Source of the DNA: Pictodentalium vernedei | Taxonomy: Eukaryota > Mollusca > Scaphopoda > Dentaliida > Dentaliidae | NCBI GenBank assembly: GCA_031216915.1 | Contig: CM062290.1 | Span: 386,180,718 to 386,244,717, forward strand | DNA: 64,000 bases | Direction: 5' to 3' | In this document: positions 18,764-28,980 of the stretch, piece by piece | How positions within the stretch are numbered: position 1 is the stretch's first letter | How the letters are laid out: every line of letters begins with the position of its first letter | Made by a program: the position numbers and the translations under genes | The notes under the pieces: model-generated | Told to the model about the DNA's origin: nothing | Seen by the model: only the letters and a program-made list of their open reading frames with translations | Databases searched by the model: none

Positions 18764-21652
18764 TTAGTGGACGACATTCTGAGCAACAGATAACGGACCT
18801 AAACAATGCAGGTCTCCAGAAATGGACTCAATATTTCTGAGATAAAAATTAGTAAATGTGGATGGCTGAGACCAATAAGCAGCCTTCATTAAATCTGTAA
18901 TAGCAACACTATTAGCATAAGCCCAGGAAGTAGAAAGAGCTCTTACTTCATGAGCAGAAATCTTAAGCACAGACTGCTGAGAAGAAGATAAATCTTCATA
19001 CGCAGTACGGATAGTTAACTGAATCCATCTAGCAATAGAATGGACTGAAATGTCCTTTCTATTAGGCATCAAAGACAGAAAGAAACGTTTCCGTCCCTTT
19101 CTGATGAACTGAGATCTCTGTTTATAGATACGTAGTGCTCTAACAGGACAGAGTAAAGGCCTACGCCCGTCTGAAGACGGAAGAGCCTTAATAACAATAG
19201 GTTCCGGATATTTATTAGGAGCCTGATTCTTAGCTAAAAAACCGACGTTAGTAGTGAAGGTGATAGTGTTCCCAACACTACGATAATGAGAATCATCCAC
19301 CGATAGTGCATGAAGCTCACTGACTCTTCTGGCAGAAGAGAAAGCTAAGAGAAAAGCTGTCTTATAAGATAAGAATTTGAAATCTACTGTCCCAAGAGGT
19401 TCAAATGGCTTTTCCTTCAATTTAAGGAGAACCCAAGCTAAATTCCACTTAGGAATTAATCTAAGAGTTCTGGGTCTATTTATCGAAAAGTTTCTAACCA
19501 ATTTCGATAAAGAGACATTAGATCCAATTTGTAAACTATCATGATGTGCATAGGTATCAGATAACATAGATCTATAACCCTTTATAGTAACCGGTTGCAG
19601 TTTGATTTCGTCAAACAAGTATACTAGAAAGTTAGCAATGTCTGGTATAGAGGGATCAAATATATCAACAGAATGATCCCTACACCAACGACGGAAAACC
19701 TTCCACTTAGCCGCATAGTTTAGCGAAGAGGAGGTCCTCCTACAGTTAGAAATCGCGTCCACTGCTCGTCCTGTAAAGTGCTTGCCATGCAAGAAGGACC
19801 GCACAACGGAAAAACGTGAAGGTTGAGACCTTGCGGGTTGTGATGCAGTTGGCGCGATTTCCCCTGCCAAAGAAGATCCTCTCGTGGAGGGAGCTTCCGC
19901 GGTAGGTCCCACAACAGACACCTGAGTAGATTTATCCACGGTCTCTGTGGCGACAGAGATGCTACCAACAGAATCTTGCATTGAGATTGTTTTATCTTTA
20001 GCAATACTTGTTGAATTAACGGCGCTGGAGGATACGCATATCCTATCATTCCGTCCCAAGGGATCGATAGAGCGTCTACAGCAAATGCTCTTGGATCCGG
20101 ACACGGGGACACATACGTCTGCAACTGATTGTTGAGATGTGTCGCAAATAAGTCTATCATTGGCCGTTCCCATTGGTAGCAAATCTGATTGAATACTTGT
20201 TTGTTGAGAGTCCACTCCGACGGCAACAAGCGACCCTTTCGAGAAAGGGAGTCTGCTAGCACATTCAGACGACCCGGTATGTGACGGACCGAAAGAAGAA
20301 CGTGATGTTCCAACGCAAACAGAAGGATTCTTTCCGTTAGATTGAACAACGGAACTGAATGAGTGCCTCCCTGATTCCGTATATACGCCACTACTGTCGT
20401 ATTGTCGGATAGGATTTGGACATGAGCATCGTGAATAATGTCCATCCAGTGACGTAACGCAAGCCAAATTGACATCATTTCCTTGATGTTTATGTGCTTG
20501 CACAGGAATTGCGGATCCCAAAGACCCTGGCATCTCGAATCCGTTGGGATTAATGATGCACCCCAACCTGTTTGACTGGCATCCGTCATAATGGTAAAAC
20601 TCGGATCCGGCAACTGCAGCGGAACTCCTTGAGTTAACCACTGAATGTTTGCCCAAGTCTGAATCTCTTGTTTCACTTGATCTGACAAGAGAACGTCTAC
20701 ATCGAGCGAATGAATTTTCACACTCCAATTCTGAGTCAAGAAAATTTGAAGAGGCCGTGTGCGTAGCCGTCCCATCGGAATGAGATCCGCAGCGGCTCCG
20801 CACAGACCTATCAGTCTCATAAATTCTCTCGCTGTGACTTTGTCTGTATTTAGACAATAGCGAGCGTAACAACTGACTAATTTCGCTCTGGTTAACGGCA
20901 GACGAACGAGATTGTTGTGCGTCTCGAAGCTCATTCCCAGATGAGTGAATGACTTGGACGGCACCAGATCCGACTTCTCCTCGTTTACTATGAAACCGAG
21001 ACGTCGGAGCAATAGAAGAAGATTCTGAACATCGTTCTGAAGCGTTAACTCGTTGCCGTACCTCTGAAGAATGTCGTCCAGGTAGGCCGACGTTACCGCA
21101 GACGAATGAGCTCGGAAGTAAATCATTACCGAGTTCATTACTCGAGTGAAAGCCCAGGGTGCTAGATTCAATCCGAAGCACATGGCCCGGAACTAATACA
21201 CCACTCCTAGGACTGCGAAGCGTAGATACTTTCGGAATGTCGGATGTACCATGACGTGAAAGTACGCATCTTTGAGATCTATGCTCGTTGCATAATCGTT
21301 CACCCGAATACTCGCTCTGACCGATCGAATCGTCTCCATATAAAACTTCGGAGCGATGATCAGCTTGTTTATCCAGCTCAAATCTATGACTGGACGGAAC
21401 GAGCCGTCTGGTTTCGGAACCAGAAACAGATGGCTGTAGAATCCCAGCGATTCCTGGTTTTCTACGACCTCTACCGCGTTCTTCATTAAAAGAGACTGCA
21501 CCTCTGATAGCAGAGCGTCTCTTTTCTGAGGGTTTGACGGAAGATGAGTCCACTTTGGACTTCGAGTTAATGGAGGCTTTCGTTTGAAGGATATCTTTAG
21601 ACCTTCCGAAGTCACTCCTCTCACCCAAGGGTCGTCCGTAATCGACGCCCAC
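18764..21652 (-). CDS. DIRS B tyrosine recombinase ORF (962 codons, long overlap with RT)
   Basis: The last 330 or so codons encode a tyrosine recombinase: SSARRVSELHALS (catalytic Arg, near 19330), SAHEVRALSTSWAY (H-x-x-R, near 18948) and FTNFYLRNI (Tyr, near 18847), with a preceding core-binding-like helical region from PARSQPSRFSVVRS. It would integrate the circular cDNA without a DDE-type integrase. The frame stays open upstream for about 1.9 kb across the whole RT/RNase H region in a different phase; that part (MGVDYGRPLGERSD onward) is Ser/Arg-rich and may not be translated. It is in the same phase as ORF1, separated by one stop at 21710 and a 57 nt gap. Extensive RT/YR overlap is a known DIRS-1 trait. 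Confidence 0.85.
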   Translation of the reverse strand: MGVDYGRPLGERSDFGRSKDILQTKASINSKSKVDSSSVKPSEKRRSAIRGAVSFNEERGRGRRKPGIAGILQPSVSGSETRRLVPSSHRFELDKQADHRSEVLYGDDSIGQSEYSGERLCNEHRSQRCVLSRHGTSDIPKVSTLRSPRSGVLVPGHVLRIESSTLGFHSSNELGNDLLPSSFVCGNVGLPGRHSSEVRQRVNASERCSESSSIAPTSRFHSKRGEVGSGAVQVIHSSGNELRDAQQSRSSAVNQSEISQLLRSLLSKYRQSHSERIYETDRSVRSRCGSHSDGTATHTASSNFLDSELECENSFARCRRSLVRSSETRDSDLGKHSVVNSRSSAAVAGSEFYHYDGCQSNRLGCIINPNGFEMPGSLGSAIPVQAHKHQGNDVNLACVTSLDGHYSRCSCPNPIRQYDSSGVYTESGRHSFSSVVQSNGKNPSVCVGTSRSSFGPSHTGSSECASRLPFSKGSLVAVGVDSQQTSIQSDLLPMGTANDRLICDTSQQSVADVCVPVSGSKSICCRRSIDPLGRNDRICVSSSAVNSTSIAKDKTISMQDSVGSISVATETVDKSTQVSVVGPTAEAPSTRGSSLAGEIAPTASQPARSQPSRFSVVRSFLHGKHFTGRAVDAISNCRRTSSSLNYAAKWKVFRRWCRDHSVDIFDPSIPDIANFLVYLFDEIKLQPVTIKGYRSMLSDTYAHHDSLQIGSNVSLSKLVRNFSINRPRTLRLIPKWNLAWVLLKLKEKPFEPLGTVDFKFLSYKTAFLLAFSSARRVSELHALSVDDSHYRSVGNTITFTTNVGFLAKNQAPNKYPEPIVIKALPSSDGRRPLLCPVRALRIYKQRSQFIRKGRKRFFLSLMPNRKDISVHSIARWIQLTIRTAYEDLSSSQQSVLKISAHEVRALSTSWAYANSVAITDLMKAAYWSQPSTFTNFYLRNIESISGDLHCLGPLSVAQNVVH

Positions 21653-22035
21653 TCTTGAGAAAAACTCGACAACCTTCCGCCAACCGGAACGCGATAGAGG
21701 TTTGAGCCATCACCTCCTGGATCTGCGAGGCCTGCGGTAGGAGAAACCACGTCTTCCACGACCCGCACCTCGCCTCGTCGACCTCGGGGCGTCCGACCGA
21801 TTGTCCCGGCCTGAAGGACGTCCCGAACGAGAGTCGCTATCCTGACGGTCTCTCGAATAAGAGCTAGAGGACGCACCGGAACCTCTATAGGAACCTCTCT
21901 TGGGCGGATAAGACCCAGAAGTGCCCGCCTTATTCGTGTCTGCTGAATCCGACCTTTTAGGAGCGGATCTAAACAACAGAGAATCACTAGCTTTCTTTTT
22001 AATATTATCATAAATAGCGGAAAGCTTGCCGTCAA
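19720..22035 (-). pseudogene. DIRS B RT / RNase H / MT-like ORF with one in-frame stop
   Basis: Order: RT (DGSFRPVIDLSWINKL, DYATSIDLKDAYFHVMVHP, CFGLNLAPWAF, AYLDDILQRYG near 21076), RNase H (TIMTDASQTGWGASL, ILSDNTTVVAYIRNQGGT, HIPGRLNVLADSLSRKG), then a DLFATHLNN / YAYPPAPLIQQ region like the DIRS methyltransferase-like domain. A TAG at 21191-21193 replaces a Gln codon (CAA in copy A), just before the FGLNLAP motif, and splits the frame into 22035-21193 and 21183-19720. The frame overlaps the end of ORF1 by about 325 nt in +1 phase. Unless the stop is read through, B cannot make RT. Confidence 0.88.
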
Positions 22036-23863
22036 AGAGAAGATCTCCTGAGACCGAAGCGACTCTAAGAGAGTTCTTCACCTTAGAATCCACTAGTGTG
22101 GATGTAGACAGGGCTGCGTCACGTCTAACCAACTCCAGATTAGCCACTGAAAGGGCGGAGTTACACGTGGAATAAGCTACTGCCCTTGAAAGAAGTCTTA
22201 AGGAGGATTGTATATCCTGAAACTCTTCCCCTTGAAGACGCAGTGATAACGCCTTCGTAAGGTGATCTGCGTAAGATAAGGCATCTAAATTGGCTCTGTT
22301 AGACGCAATAGCTGTTTCCAACACTGCGGTTGGAATAGAAGCTGACGACGGTAATGATAGCTCTAAGTCTTCCGCCTCGTCGTCCATACGCAGAGGAACT
22401 CTCGGTATACCCTGACCTGCCGTGTCGAATTTATTCCTTGCATTAATGAAAGGCAGGTTGAGAGTATTTGCGGACAAGAAGCCTGCTTTCCCTGTCCTGG
22501 AAGCAAGTTTAAAAATAGCGTCGTTCAATAATTCAAATGTTCTTGCAACATTATTGGACTGCGACGGAAACTCGGGAGCGATGTCCCTGAACCGCTCGAA
22601 AAAATCAGAGTCCAATGACGCTATAATTCTCCTGTCCGGAAGCGCAGCAGTCTGGCCCGACGGAATAACTTGAGGAAGAAAGTGCCGGATGAAGTCTACG
22701 GCAGCTTTGTGTTGTTCCGAAAGGGATAGCTCCAATTCATCCGTATCCCTTTCACCATCCGGTCGGACCTCCCGATGTTCCCGGTCGTCCGCCCCCGATG
22801 CTTCGGCGGAGCGTACCGACCCAGCGCCGTCGGATAATTCTCGATCCGACACCGTCTCTGTCGGCTGCTGGGATGCTGCGATAAGCTGTGCTATCTGCAC
22901 TAGAATGTCCGACGTCGAGACCTGCGGAGGAGCGGTCTTTCGCTGCTTTGCCGAGGGCAGCTCCGCATCAGATGGCTCCCGCATACTTTTCCTATGCGAA
23001 CGTCCGGAGTCCATCGGTCTCGAGTCCCTGGCTGCCGGATGGTGTGACCTGGTCGCCGAATAATCCTTCATCGGTGAAGCTGGCAAGATATCGGAGGTCA
23101 CGCAGCCAAGGTGCGGTCGTGTGCGCCGGCGAGAAGAGGAAGCCTTAACAGTCTCTGCGGACTGCTTATACAACGGAGCGTCCCGAGCGACGGACGTATG
23201 CTCCGCTAAAGACACATTTTGTACCACAACATCTGGTCCCAGATGTTGTTGTACGAGAGAGGGGCCTCTCTCGCTCGCGGCCCGGCTGGACCTGGACGAG
23301 CTAGGAACCGGACTAAAAGGCTTCCTCCGTTCTCGTTCACTATCCGCCGTCACTGGGTGTGCATCTATTATTTTTATAGTGCTCGCATCACCCAAAATTT
23401 CCTCTTGGACCGCATCGGACGAACCCGGCTGCCGAACCATTCGGTGAATGGACGCTACACCGGGCGAGCTAGCGGACGACATTTGTCTAATCTCCATGAG
23501 CACTTTTGCCGCTAGCTCTGTATTTAATTGTGACGACGGACGCACACTTGAAGAAGATAACATGGAAACATCACCCTGTTCTGGTTCCTCTGAAATAGAA
23601 ACTGAGAGAGTAGAGTGACCTTGTGGAGAAAGAGCCGGCATCGCTCTTTCTCCAGAAACAACATATCGTGACACACGTTTCCAATGTTTCTCATCCCAAT
23701 GTTCACATACAGGACAGGGATTAATGCGAGAACACTGACTACAATTTATGCAATAATCATGAAAGTCAGAGGAAGATTTCTTCCTATTACAATTTGAACA
23801 AGTTCCTTTCATTGTGAAGGAACAACAATAAGTCCTAGTTACTCGCAAAAACCCCTGACACAA
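21710..23863 (-). CDS. DIRS B ORF1, gag-like protein
   Basis: 717 codons, open throughout. Residues 22-57 are a Cys-rich block (CSNCNRKK, CINCSQC, NPCPVCEHWDEKHW), a probable zinc-binding region. The middle is Ser/Arg/Pro-rich, then a more ordered part (LNLPFINARNKFDTAGQGIP, VLETAIASNRANLDALSYAD, LVRRDAALSTSTLVDSKVKN), then a basic RG-rich tail. By position and composition it is the structural (gag) protein packaging the RNA; no catalytic motif is seen. The ATG at 23863 is conserved in A. A second Met about 17 codons on, just before the Cys block, is an alternative start. Confidence 0.85.
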   Translation of the reverse strand: MCQGFLRVTRTYCCSFTMKGTCSNCNRKKSSSDFHDYCINCSQCSRINPCPVCEHWDEKHWKRVSRYVVSGERAMPALSPQGHSTLSVSISEEPEQGDVSMLSSSSVRPSSQLNTELAAKVLMEIRQMSSASSPGVASIHRMVRQPGSSDAVQEEILGDASTIKIIDAHPVTADSERERRKPFSPVPSSSRSSRAASERGPSLVQQHLGPDVVVQNVSLAEHTSVARDAPLYKQSAETVKASSSRRRTRPHLGCVTSDILPASPMKDYSATRSHHPAARDSRPMDSGRSHRKSMREPSDAELPSAKQRKTAPPQVSTSDILVQIAQLIAASQQPTETVSDRELSDGAGSVRSAEASGADDREHREVRPDGERDTDELELSLSEQHKAAVDFIRHFLPQVIPSGQTAALPDRRIIASLDSDFFERFRDIAPEFPSQSNNVARTFELLNDAIFKLASRTGKAGFLSANTLNLPFINARNKFDTAGQGIPRVPLRMDDEAEDLELSLPSSASIPTAVLETAIASNRANLDALSYADHLTKALSLRLQGEEFQDIQSSLRLLSRAVAYSTCNSALSVANLELVRRDAALSTSTLVDSKVKNSLRVASVSGDLLFDGKLSAIYDNIKKKASDSLLFRSAPKRSDSADTNKAGTSGSYPPKRGSYRGSGASSSSYSRDRQDSDSRSGRPSGRDNRSDAPRSTRRGAGRGRRGFSYRRPRRSRR

Positions 23864-24708
23864 AGATACATAATAACATGATCCATTAATAAATGAAAAA
23901 ACAATTGCAAAACAAAATAATTTTGAAAAAATATTTTTTCAGAGAAGCCCAAGTTGCTGAAAAGTAACGTTGAGCCCCGATGGATCCGATGGCAAAGTGT
24001 GGTCAAAAATTTTAAAATTATATAAAATAATTAATGAGACACTTTCGGATAATATAAATGTATCTTATAATGAGATAAACTACCTCAAAGGCAAACAGCC
24101 CCCCTCAAAAAAGGCTGTTGCCAATGAAAACAAACAGTGTAAACACAGAAGAAAACATGACTCCAGGCACTGAAAAAACTGGCCCGGAATCAGTCCTCAA
24201 TTACACTCTATCTGATGCAAAACAGAGACTCCCAGGGGAGAATCTGCAGAACATCAGATGGAAGATGCAGAACACAAACGTTATACACCCATGGGTGAAA
24301 ACGTAACTATGGGGAAAATAACAGAAAACATTCTGTAACCAAGCAACTCTCCCAGGGAAATTTTAGAAATGAAACTTCTCAAAAATATGCCAAAAGCATG
24401 GGAGAATTGCAAGGGGGGACTTTAGAAGGTTAGGGGAGAGGAAACACTGAATAAGCAGTGCAACAATTAGCAAGAATGACAACAAGAGGCGTTTGCCTCG
24501 AAAATAGGCAACTTAACATAATTTTAACAAAAAATTTTAAGTACAGCCCTGATTATTTTTTGCCACTTCTTTTTTCCTCTCCTCCTTCTATCCTCCTTAG
24601 AATCACATTTTCTCCAAGAATTACGTGTCTGGCATCCTTTAAACTGAGATTTACAAGCACAAAGATCAGTGAGATGTTGACTGATGAAGGGCCAAACAGA
24701 GAATGATA
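23864..24708 (-). other. DIRS B 5' untranslated region
   Basis: AT-rich leader between the right terminus and ORF1, colinear with A 16743-17576. A plus-strand open frame (24118-24306) inside it is not supported in A and is ignored. Confidence 0.55.
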
Positions 24709-24901
24709 TTTGGCGCCAATTTCGGGACGACTGCGTCACTGCACATGCGCAGTAGAGTCGTACTATGGAGGTCCTTTAGGACATGATTTCTTTTTGTTTT
24801 GGATGCAAATTTTGGGGATTGGGGGGCAAAATTTGTGTTTGGCCCTGGTTTTTGTGGAGTTAGCACCAGCTAAGTCTGGGTCATTGGTACAGTATAAAAA
24901 T
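24709..24901. repeat. Right inverted terminus of DIRS B
   Basis: Complementary to about 17809-18004, ending GGTACAGTATAAAAAT. It is expected to hold the promoter for the minus-strand transcript. The NRF1-like motif has one change (24740-24751). Confidence 0.8.
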
Positions 24902-24904
24902 ATA

Positions 24905-25290
24905 TAATTTTATAAACTTTAGGCCCCACAAAGTAGATCTTGTTTCTCAGACCATTTTTTGTAAAATTGCATGTGGGCGGGCAGTTTTTATTTTTATTTT
25001 TGTAATTATTTCTTTGCATCAAAAGTTCATATTCTTGGTTTGTTTTATGTTTTGAGGCCACATAATCTACCGAAGAGCATGGGTGGTGGTGTATTTCTTC
25101 CCTTGAGTGTAAGAAGGCATTGCAATGCTGCAGCATTGCAAAAGCCTTGTTGCACTCAATTGACAAATTTATCAATTTTATTAACTTTGGTAAAATATCA
25201 GGCACAAACCATTTAATTATTAGTTTTTTTTAAGTCTGCATTGGTTATAAAAAGAGAGCATGTGGCAGACAAAAGGACTGTGCGGTGAGA
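24905..25290. repeat. Dispersed repeat, copy 1
   Basis: It shares with 45765-46120 the strings TGTTTCTCAGACCATTTTTTG, AAAATTGCATGTGG and GCATGGGTGGTGGTGTATTT, then TTATCAATTTTATTAACTT and TTATAAAAAGAGAGCATG. No coding potential or terminal structure was recognised. The family is unknown. Confidence 0.75.
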
Positions 25291-25440
25291 TCTGAGAAAC
25301 TGATTTTTAACTTTATTTAGGCCTTACTTAATTTGGGGCTTCTATTTATTTATTAATTTATTAGTTTCAGTTTTTTATTATCAATATATTTAACATTTGT
25401 GTTTTTTAACAACTAAAATACTCCGAAGAGCCAGGTAATA

Positions 25441-25857
25441 CAGTGGAGCCCACTTAATTGGATATCTCTTAATTGTATATCCCTGTTAATTGAATATAAT
25501 TTTCAAACACAAAAACATTTACCATACCTTCTGTTCAACTTTGATCTGTTAATTGCATATGGGTTGTAGAGTAAACTCCTGTTAATTGTATATAAATTTT
25601 TATATGTCGAAAAAATTACTATGACACGCACAAAATTCCCCTTATTTATCAACCTTTTTGGCCTCAATACATACATTATTCTACCATATCTTGTTTGACA
25701 GAGCTCTATGAGCTCTGTCAAACAAGATATAATAGAATAAATGCTCAGTTTACCTCAAGAACACAGAAAACTGACCAAATCCCTGTTAATTGTACACTCC
25801 TGTTAATTGAATAATTTTCACTGGCAGAATGGATATTCAATTAAGAGGATTCTACTG
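25441..25857. mobile_element. CAGTGG-ended MITE, copy 1
   Basis: Ends CAGTGGAGCCCACTTAATTG and CTTAATTGAATATCC...-type inverted, flanked by TA at 25439-25440 and 25858-25859, as in Tc1/mariner (pogo/Tigger-like) elements. It is rich in TTAATTGNATAT strings. At the centre, TATCTTGTTTGACAGAGCTC forms a perfect palindrome around TAT (25689-25731). No coding. Sister copies lie at 26198 and 42932. Confidence 0.85.
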
Positions 25858-25859
25858 TA

Positions 25860-26197
25860 CTAAATTAAAATATCATATTTTGAGGACAAGTCACCATATT
25901 AGCATTGCAGATATCACCTTGTTGCACTCAAAGGACGATACATGGTTAATTTGTTCTCATTTACAATCAGATTCCTTTTGACACTAAAATCTGTCCTTTG
26001 GCACCCAAAAAATTCATTTGGCACCAAACACAAAACAAAAATTCCATTTGACAACAAAAAATTTCAGGCCAGGCCAGCAGGAACACAGCTCACTTAAAAG
26101 TCCATTCAATGATGGCATTACAAAAAAGTTCTTGATCAGATCGAGATCAGATCGTGACAAAGTTACTCCAGTGGATAAAGATTTCCTACATAAAATA
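25860..26197. other. Intron spacer between MITEs
   Basis: Nothing recognisable. Short frames (26014-26332) straddle the MITE and are not genes. Confidence 0.5.
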
Positions 26198-26608
26198 CAG
26201 TGGATTCCACTTAATTGGATATCTCTTAATTGTATATCCCTGTTAATTGAATATAATTTCCCAACACAAAACCATTTGCCATACCTCCAGTACAAATTTG
26301 ACCTGTTAATTGAATATAGGTTATATGAATAAAAAATCTTGTAACCTGTCGAGAAATTACCCTGACTCTCCCCAGTTTCCCTTTGTTTATAGACCTATTT
26401 GGCCTCAGTATGTCCAATACAAGCATTTAATCTATTATACCTTGTTTGACAGAGCTCATGGAGCTTTGTCAAACAAAATGTAATAGAATAAATGCTAAGT
26501 TTATCTCCAGAATACAGGAAAGTGACACAATCCCTGTTAATTGAATCCTCCTGCTAATTGGATAATTTTCATTGGCAAAGTGGCTATTCAATTAAGAGGG
26601 TTCCACTG
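26198..26608. mobile_element. CAGTGG-ended MITE, copy 2
   Basis: Ends CAGTGGATTCCACTTAATTG and GAGGGTTCCACTG. TA precedes it at 26196-26197 and TG follows. The central palindrome is slightly decayed (TTGTTTGACAGAGCTCATGG / GAGCTTTGTCAAACAAAATG). Confidence 0.82.
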
Positions 26609-26826
26609 TGCTGTGAAATTTTAAACTGAATCAAGAAAACAAATGAATATAGGATTTGAAATTCAATGGTCTCGCATTTCCTTTTTGATATGAGAGATTA
26701 TATAGATAGGAGTATGGCACATGAATACCTTTGACCAAGTTGCCACCTGAATGAAAATTATGTAACCATAGTCAAAGTCCTGTATAGACATACTGAGCAA
26801 TTCAAAACAATATTACACATACTCAC
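26609..26826. other. DDOST intron next to exon
   Basis: AT-rich, without a recognisable element. The GTGAGT donor of the exon is at 26821-26826 on the minus strand. Confidence 0.5.
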
Positions 26827-26972
26827 TTTTGTTTGTCACTAGCTCGTTGGACTGAAGATGTGAAAAACTCATCGCTAAAGAAATCAAGTGATCCGACAAA
26901 TACAACTCGAGCATTATTGCGAGCCTGTAAAGCTGCTACCAACAGAGTGTTCTTTCCAACTGCATGAGGAAA
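26827..26972 (-). CDS. DDOST: DDOST (OST48) internal exon
   Basis: Acceptor CTGTTTTCAG lies before 26972 and donor GTGAGT after 26827. It is 146 nt: 48 codons plus two bases that complete a Lys codon with the 2642-2789 exon. It encodes [20 protein letters not shown], then [17 protein letters not shown], which is highly characteristic of the luminal domain of OST48. The open frame is uninterrupted. The upstream exon at 42704-42797 ends on a complete codon, so phases agree. MITE 2 sits only about 220 bp downstream without disturbing the splice site. Confidence 0.95.
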
Positions 26973-27099
26973 CTGAAAACAGTAATAAAATAAATCCCAT
27001 TCAATGATTTTACATCTCAATGTCAGGATGTTACATTGGTGCTAAATGTGTGTGCGGCAGAAGGGGAGGGGGCATAGATTTATTTTGGGGCATTACACA

Positions 27100-27255
27100 G
27101 TAAGGCCTCTGTGGACAAGCCACATTCCACTGGTGGACAGTATTTCCACAGACGCAACAATATTAGATTCCAAATACTAATTATTGGAATAATCATCAAA
27201 ATATTTAATTAATGAAGCACCGGGTACAACCCTGTGCTTCATTAATTAAAATTTT
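27100..27255. repeat. Dispersed repeat with GAAGCACCGGGTACAA block, copy 1
   Basis: It shares TATTTCCACAGACGCA, AATATTAGAT, GGAATAATCAT and AATGAAGCACCGGGTACAA with 45525-45665. In this copy the last block is followed by its own inversion, making a hairpin (AATTAATGAAGCAC / GTGCTTCATTAATT). Confidence 0.7.
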
Positions 27256-27436
27256 GCTGATGATTTTTATTACCTGGCAAGTACATACTGTTCAATAGCA
27301 GCCAGATGAACCCTTTCAATCCCTTGTTCCACTCTAGCATCATTTTGAAAAATATTACTGAACTTGCCGGAAATATCTGTAGAGAGCATTGACCTCCATG
27401 CAACTGGACTGCTGAAGTGCTCATTGGTAGCATATA

Positions 27437-27693
27437 CAGTACGTGGAGAGTGTATTATCACTAAATCACTCGCAGAGTGGAGATTCCACCCGAGCAATAA
27501 TTGCAAATTTGTTGCAAAGCATAATCGGCACCAGCAAAGTTTCTGCCAATGGACCTCTGGGTTAAACCCGGAGGTCCATTGGCTGAAACATTGCTTGTGT
27601 TTTTTGTCGATATATACAAAATTTGAAAGTTATAGCTTAGGTGATAACTCCACTCCAAGGGTGTTTTAGTCACAATCCACTCTCCACGTACTG
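27437..27693. mobile_element. Foldback MITE with CAGTACGTGGAG ends
   Basis: CAGTACGTGGAGAGTG at the left matches CACTCTCCACGTACTG at the right, with further inverted similarity inward for about 70 bp. The centre is a second palindrome, GCCAATGGACCTC...GAGGTCCATTGGC. TA precedes the left end. It is non-coding and ends directly beside element E2. Confidence 0.8.
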
Positions 27694-28307
27694 TTAAAAA
27701 AGAGGTCCCAAGGGGACTAAATCGCTCACCTGACAAAGTGGTTCAAAGTATTTTGGGTCACATTCTGCAAGTCATAGTTCATCATCACTACAGAGGAATG
27801 AAGTCATGAAATTATTCATAACTCTGGTGTCCATGTCAGATGATTAATATGATAGGTCTTCCTGACTGCTTCCAATTCTATTAGCTGCACACAAGCACTG
27901 CCAAACTTCCAAAGGTTGTTATGTCACGGCAGTCACGGCAACCCCCCACCCCCAATTGAGAGCCACAATAATAACCCAGCGACCCGATTTGATCAAAACT
28001 GAATGATGGCTGAATCTGAACCCCCCTAGAGATGTTGAATACCAAATATCAAGATTCTGATAGATGGTTCTGGAGAAGATTTTTAGAAATTCCCTCATAT
28101 TACACTAAATTAAAATTTGCCCTAGAGATGATGTATATGAACTATGAAAGCATTCTCACAAGTGGATCTGAAGAAGATTTTTATTTAGGCACTGTGGGTT
28201 TAAAGGCGAAAGGAAAAGACGGTATTGTTGTATTGGACTACACTGTCCTGCAAAATTTATTAAAATATAATTATGTTTAACTCTACAGTGTAGCCATGAA
28301 AAGTGAA

Positions 28308-28564
28308 CAAAGAATAATAACTAATAATAATCGAAGCAGAGTGAAATAACAAAATAAAATAATCTATATGATAATCTGACCTAGAATAATGAACCCATCC
28401 CCTTTCACATGGAGTCCCTGGAGATAGAATAAGGCCAAAGAATAATAACTAATAATAATCGAAGCAGAGTGAAATAACAAAAATAAAATAATCTATATGA
28501 TAATCTGACCTAGAATAATGAACCCATCCCCTTTCACATGGAGTCCCTGGGGATAGAATAAAGC
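28308..28564. repeat. 128 bp tandem duplication
   Basis: The stretch beginning CAAAGAATAATAACTAATAA occurs at 28308 and again at 28436, with one or two differences. It lies in a non-unit part of E2. Recent local duplication. Confidence 0.85.
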
Positions 28565-28980
28565 CCTATATAAAATTAAGTCTATTAATCGTATGATAAA
28601 CAAACATTATAGGTGGATGAAGGGGAGGAGGTGGGTAAACTTTTTGCTGGCTGGAATAATCTGAAAGCAGAGAACTATTTACGACTGAGAAGCAAGCTTT
28701 AACTGTTTGGTCCTAATTACCCCTTCTACTCCGCTGTTCTGACCAATGAAATAGCCGCCGGTCACTAAAACAAAGGAGACATCTACCATACCAAGGGTGT
28801 CAATTTCACACAAAGGATTAATCCGCAAGCGGGCTCTGCAACTACAGTTGTGTGTGAAATAAATATGTGAGAAATTAGTTATTGATTGTTGTTGAATTGG
28901 AGGCATGTTTCCGGCGGCTTGGATGTAATTAGCAATAAACCCTCATTGCCTAAATGTGCCCAGCTGAGGCGCTGACCAGG
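28565..28980. other. Non-repetitive part of E2
   Basis: No gene or repeat recognised. A minus-strand frame at 28679-28906 has no identifiable domain. Confidence 0.4.

Larger units (their letters stand above)
17777..24901 (-). mobile_element. DIRS-like retrotransposon copy B
   Basis: 7125 bp from GTTAAAAAATTTATAG to ACAGTATAAAAAT, abutting copy A in the same orientation. It holds ORF1 (gag-like), an RT/RNase H/MT-like frame, a YR frame, inverted termini (about 17809-18004 and 24709-24901) and an internal complementary region. It is the most complete copy in the window. The only clear coding lesion I saw is a TAG in the RT frame at 21191-21193. It occupies a DDOST intron and is co-oriented with the gene. 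Confidence 0.92.

Noticed and set aside
17777-24901. LTR retrotransposon or endogenous retrovirus
   Set aside because: No LTRs, no DDE integrase and no protease; tyrosine recombinase and an internal complementary region identify DIRS.
3639-24901. A-B arrangement as unequal crossing-over product
   Set aside because: The altered right end of A and the sequence after B fit insertion of B into A's terminus better; kept as a finding, with the alternative not fully excluded.
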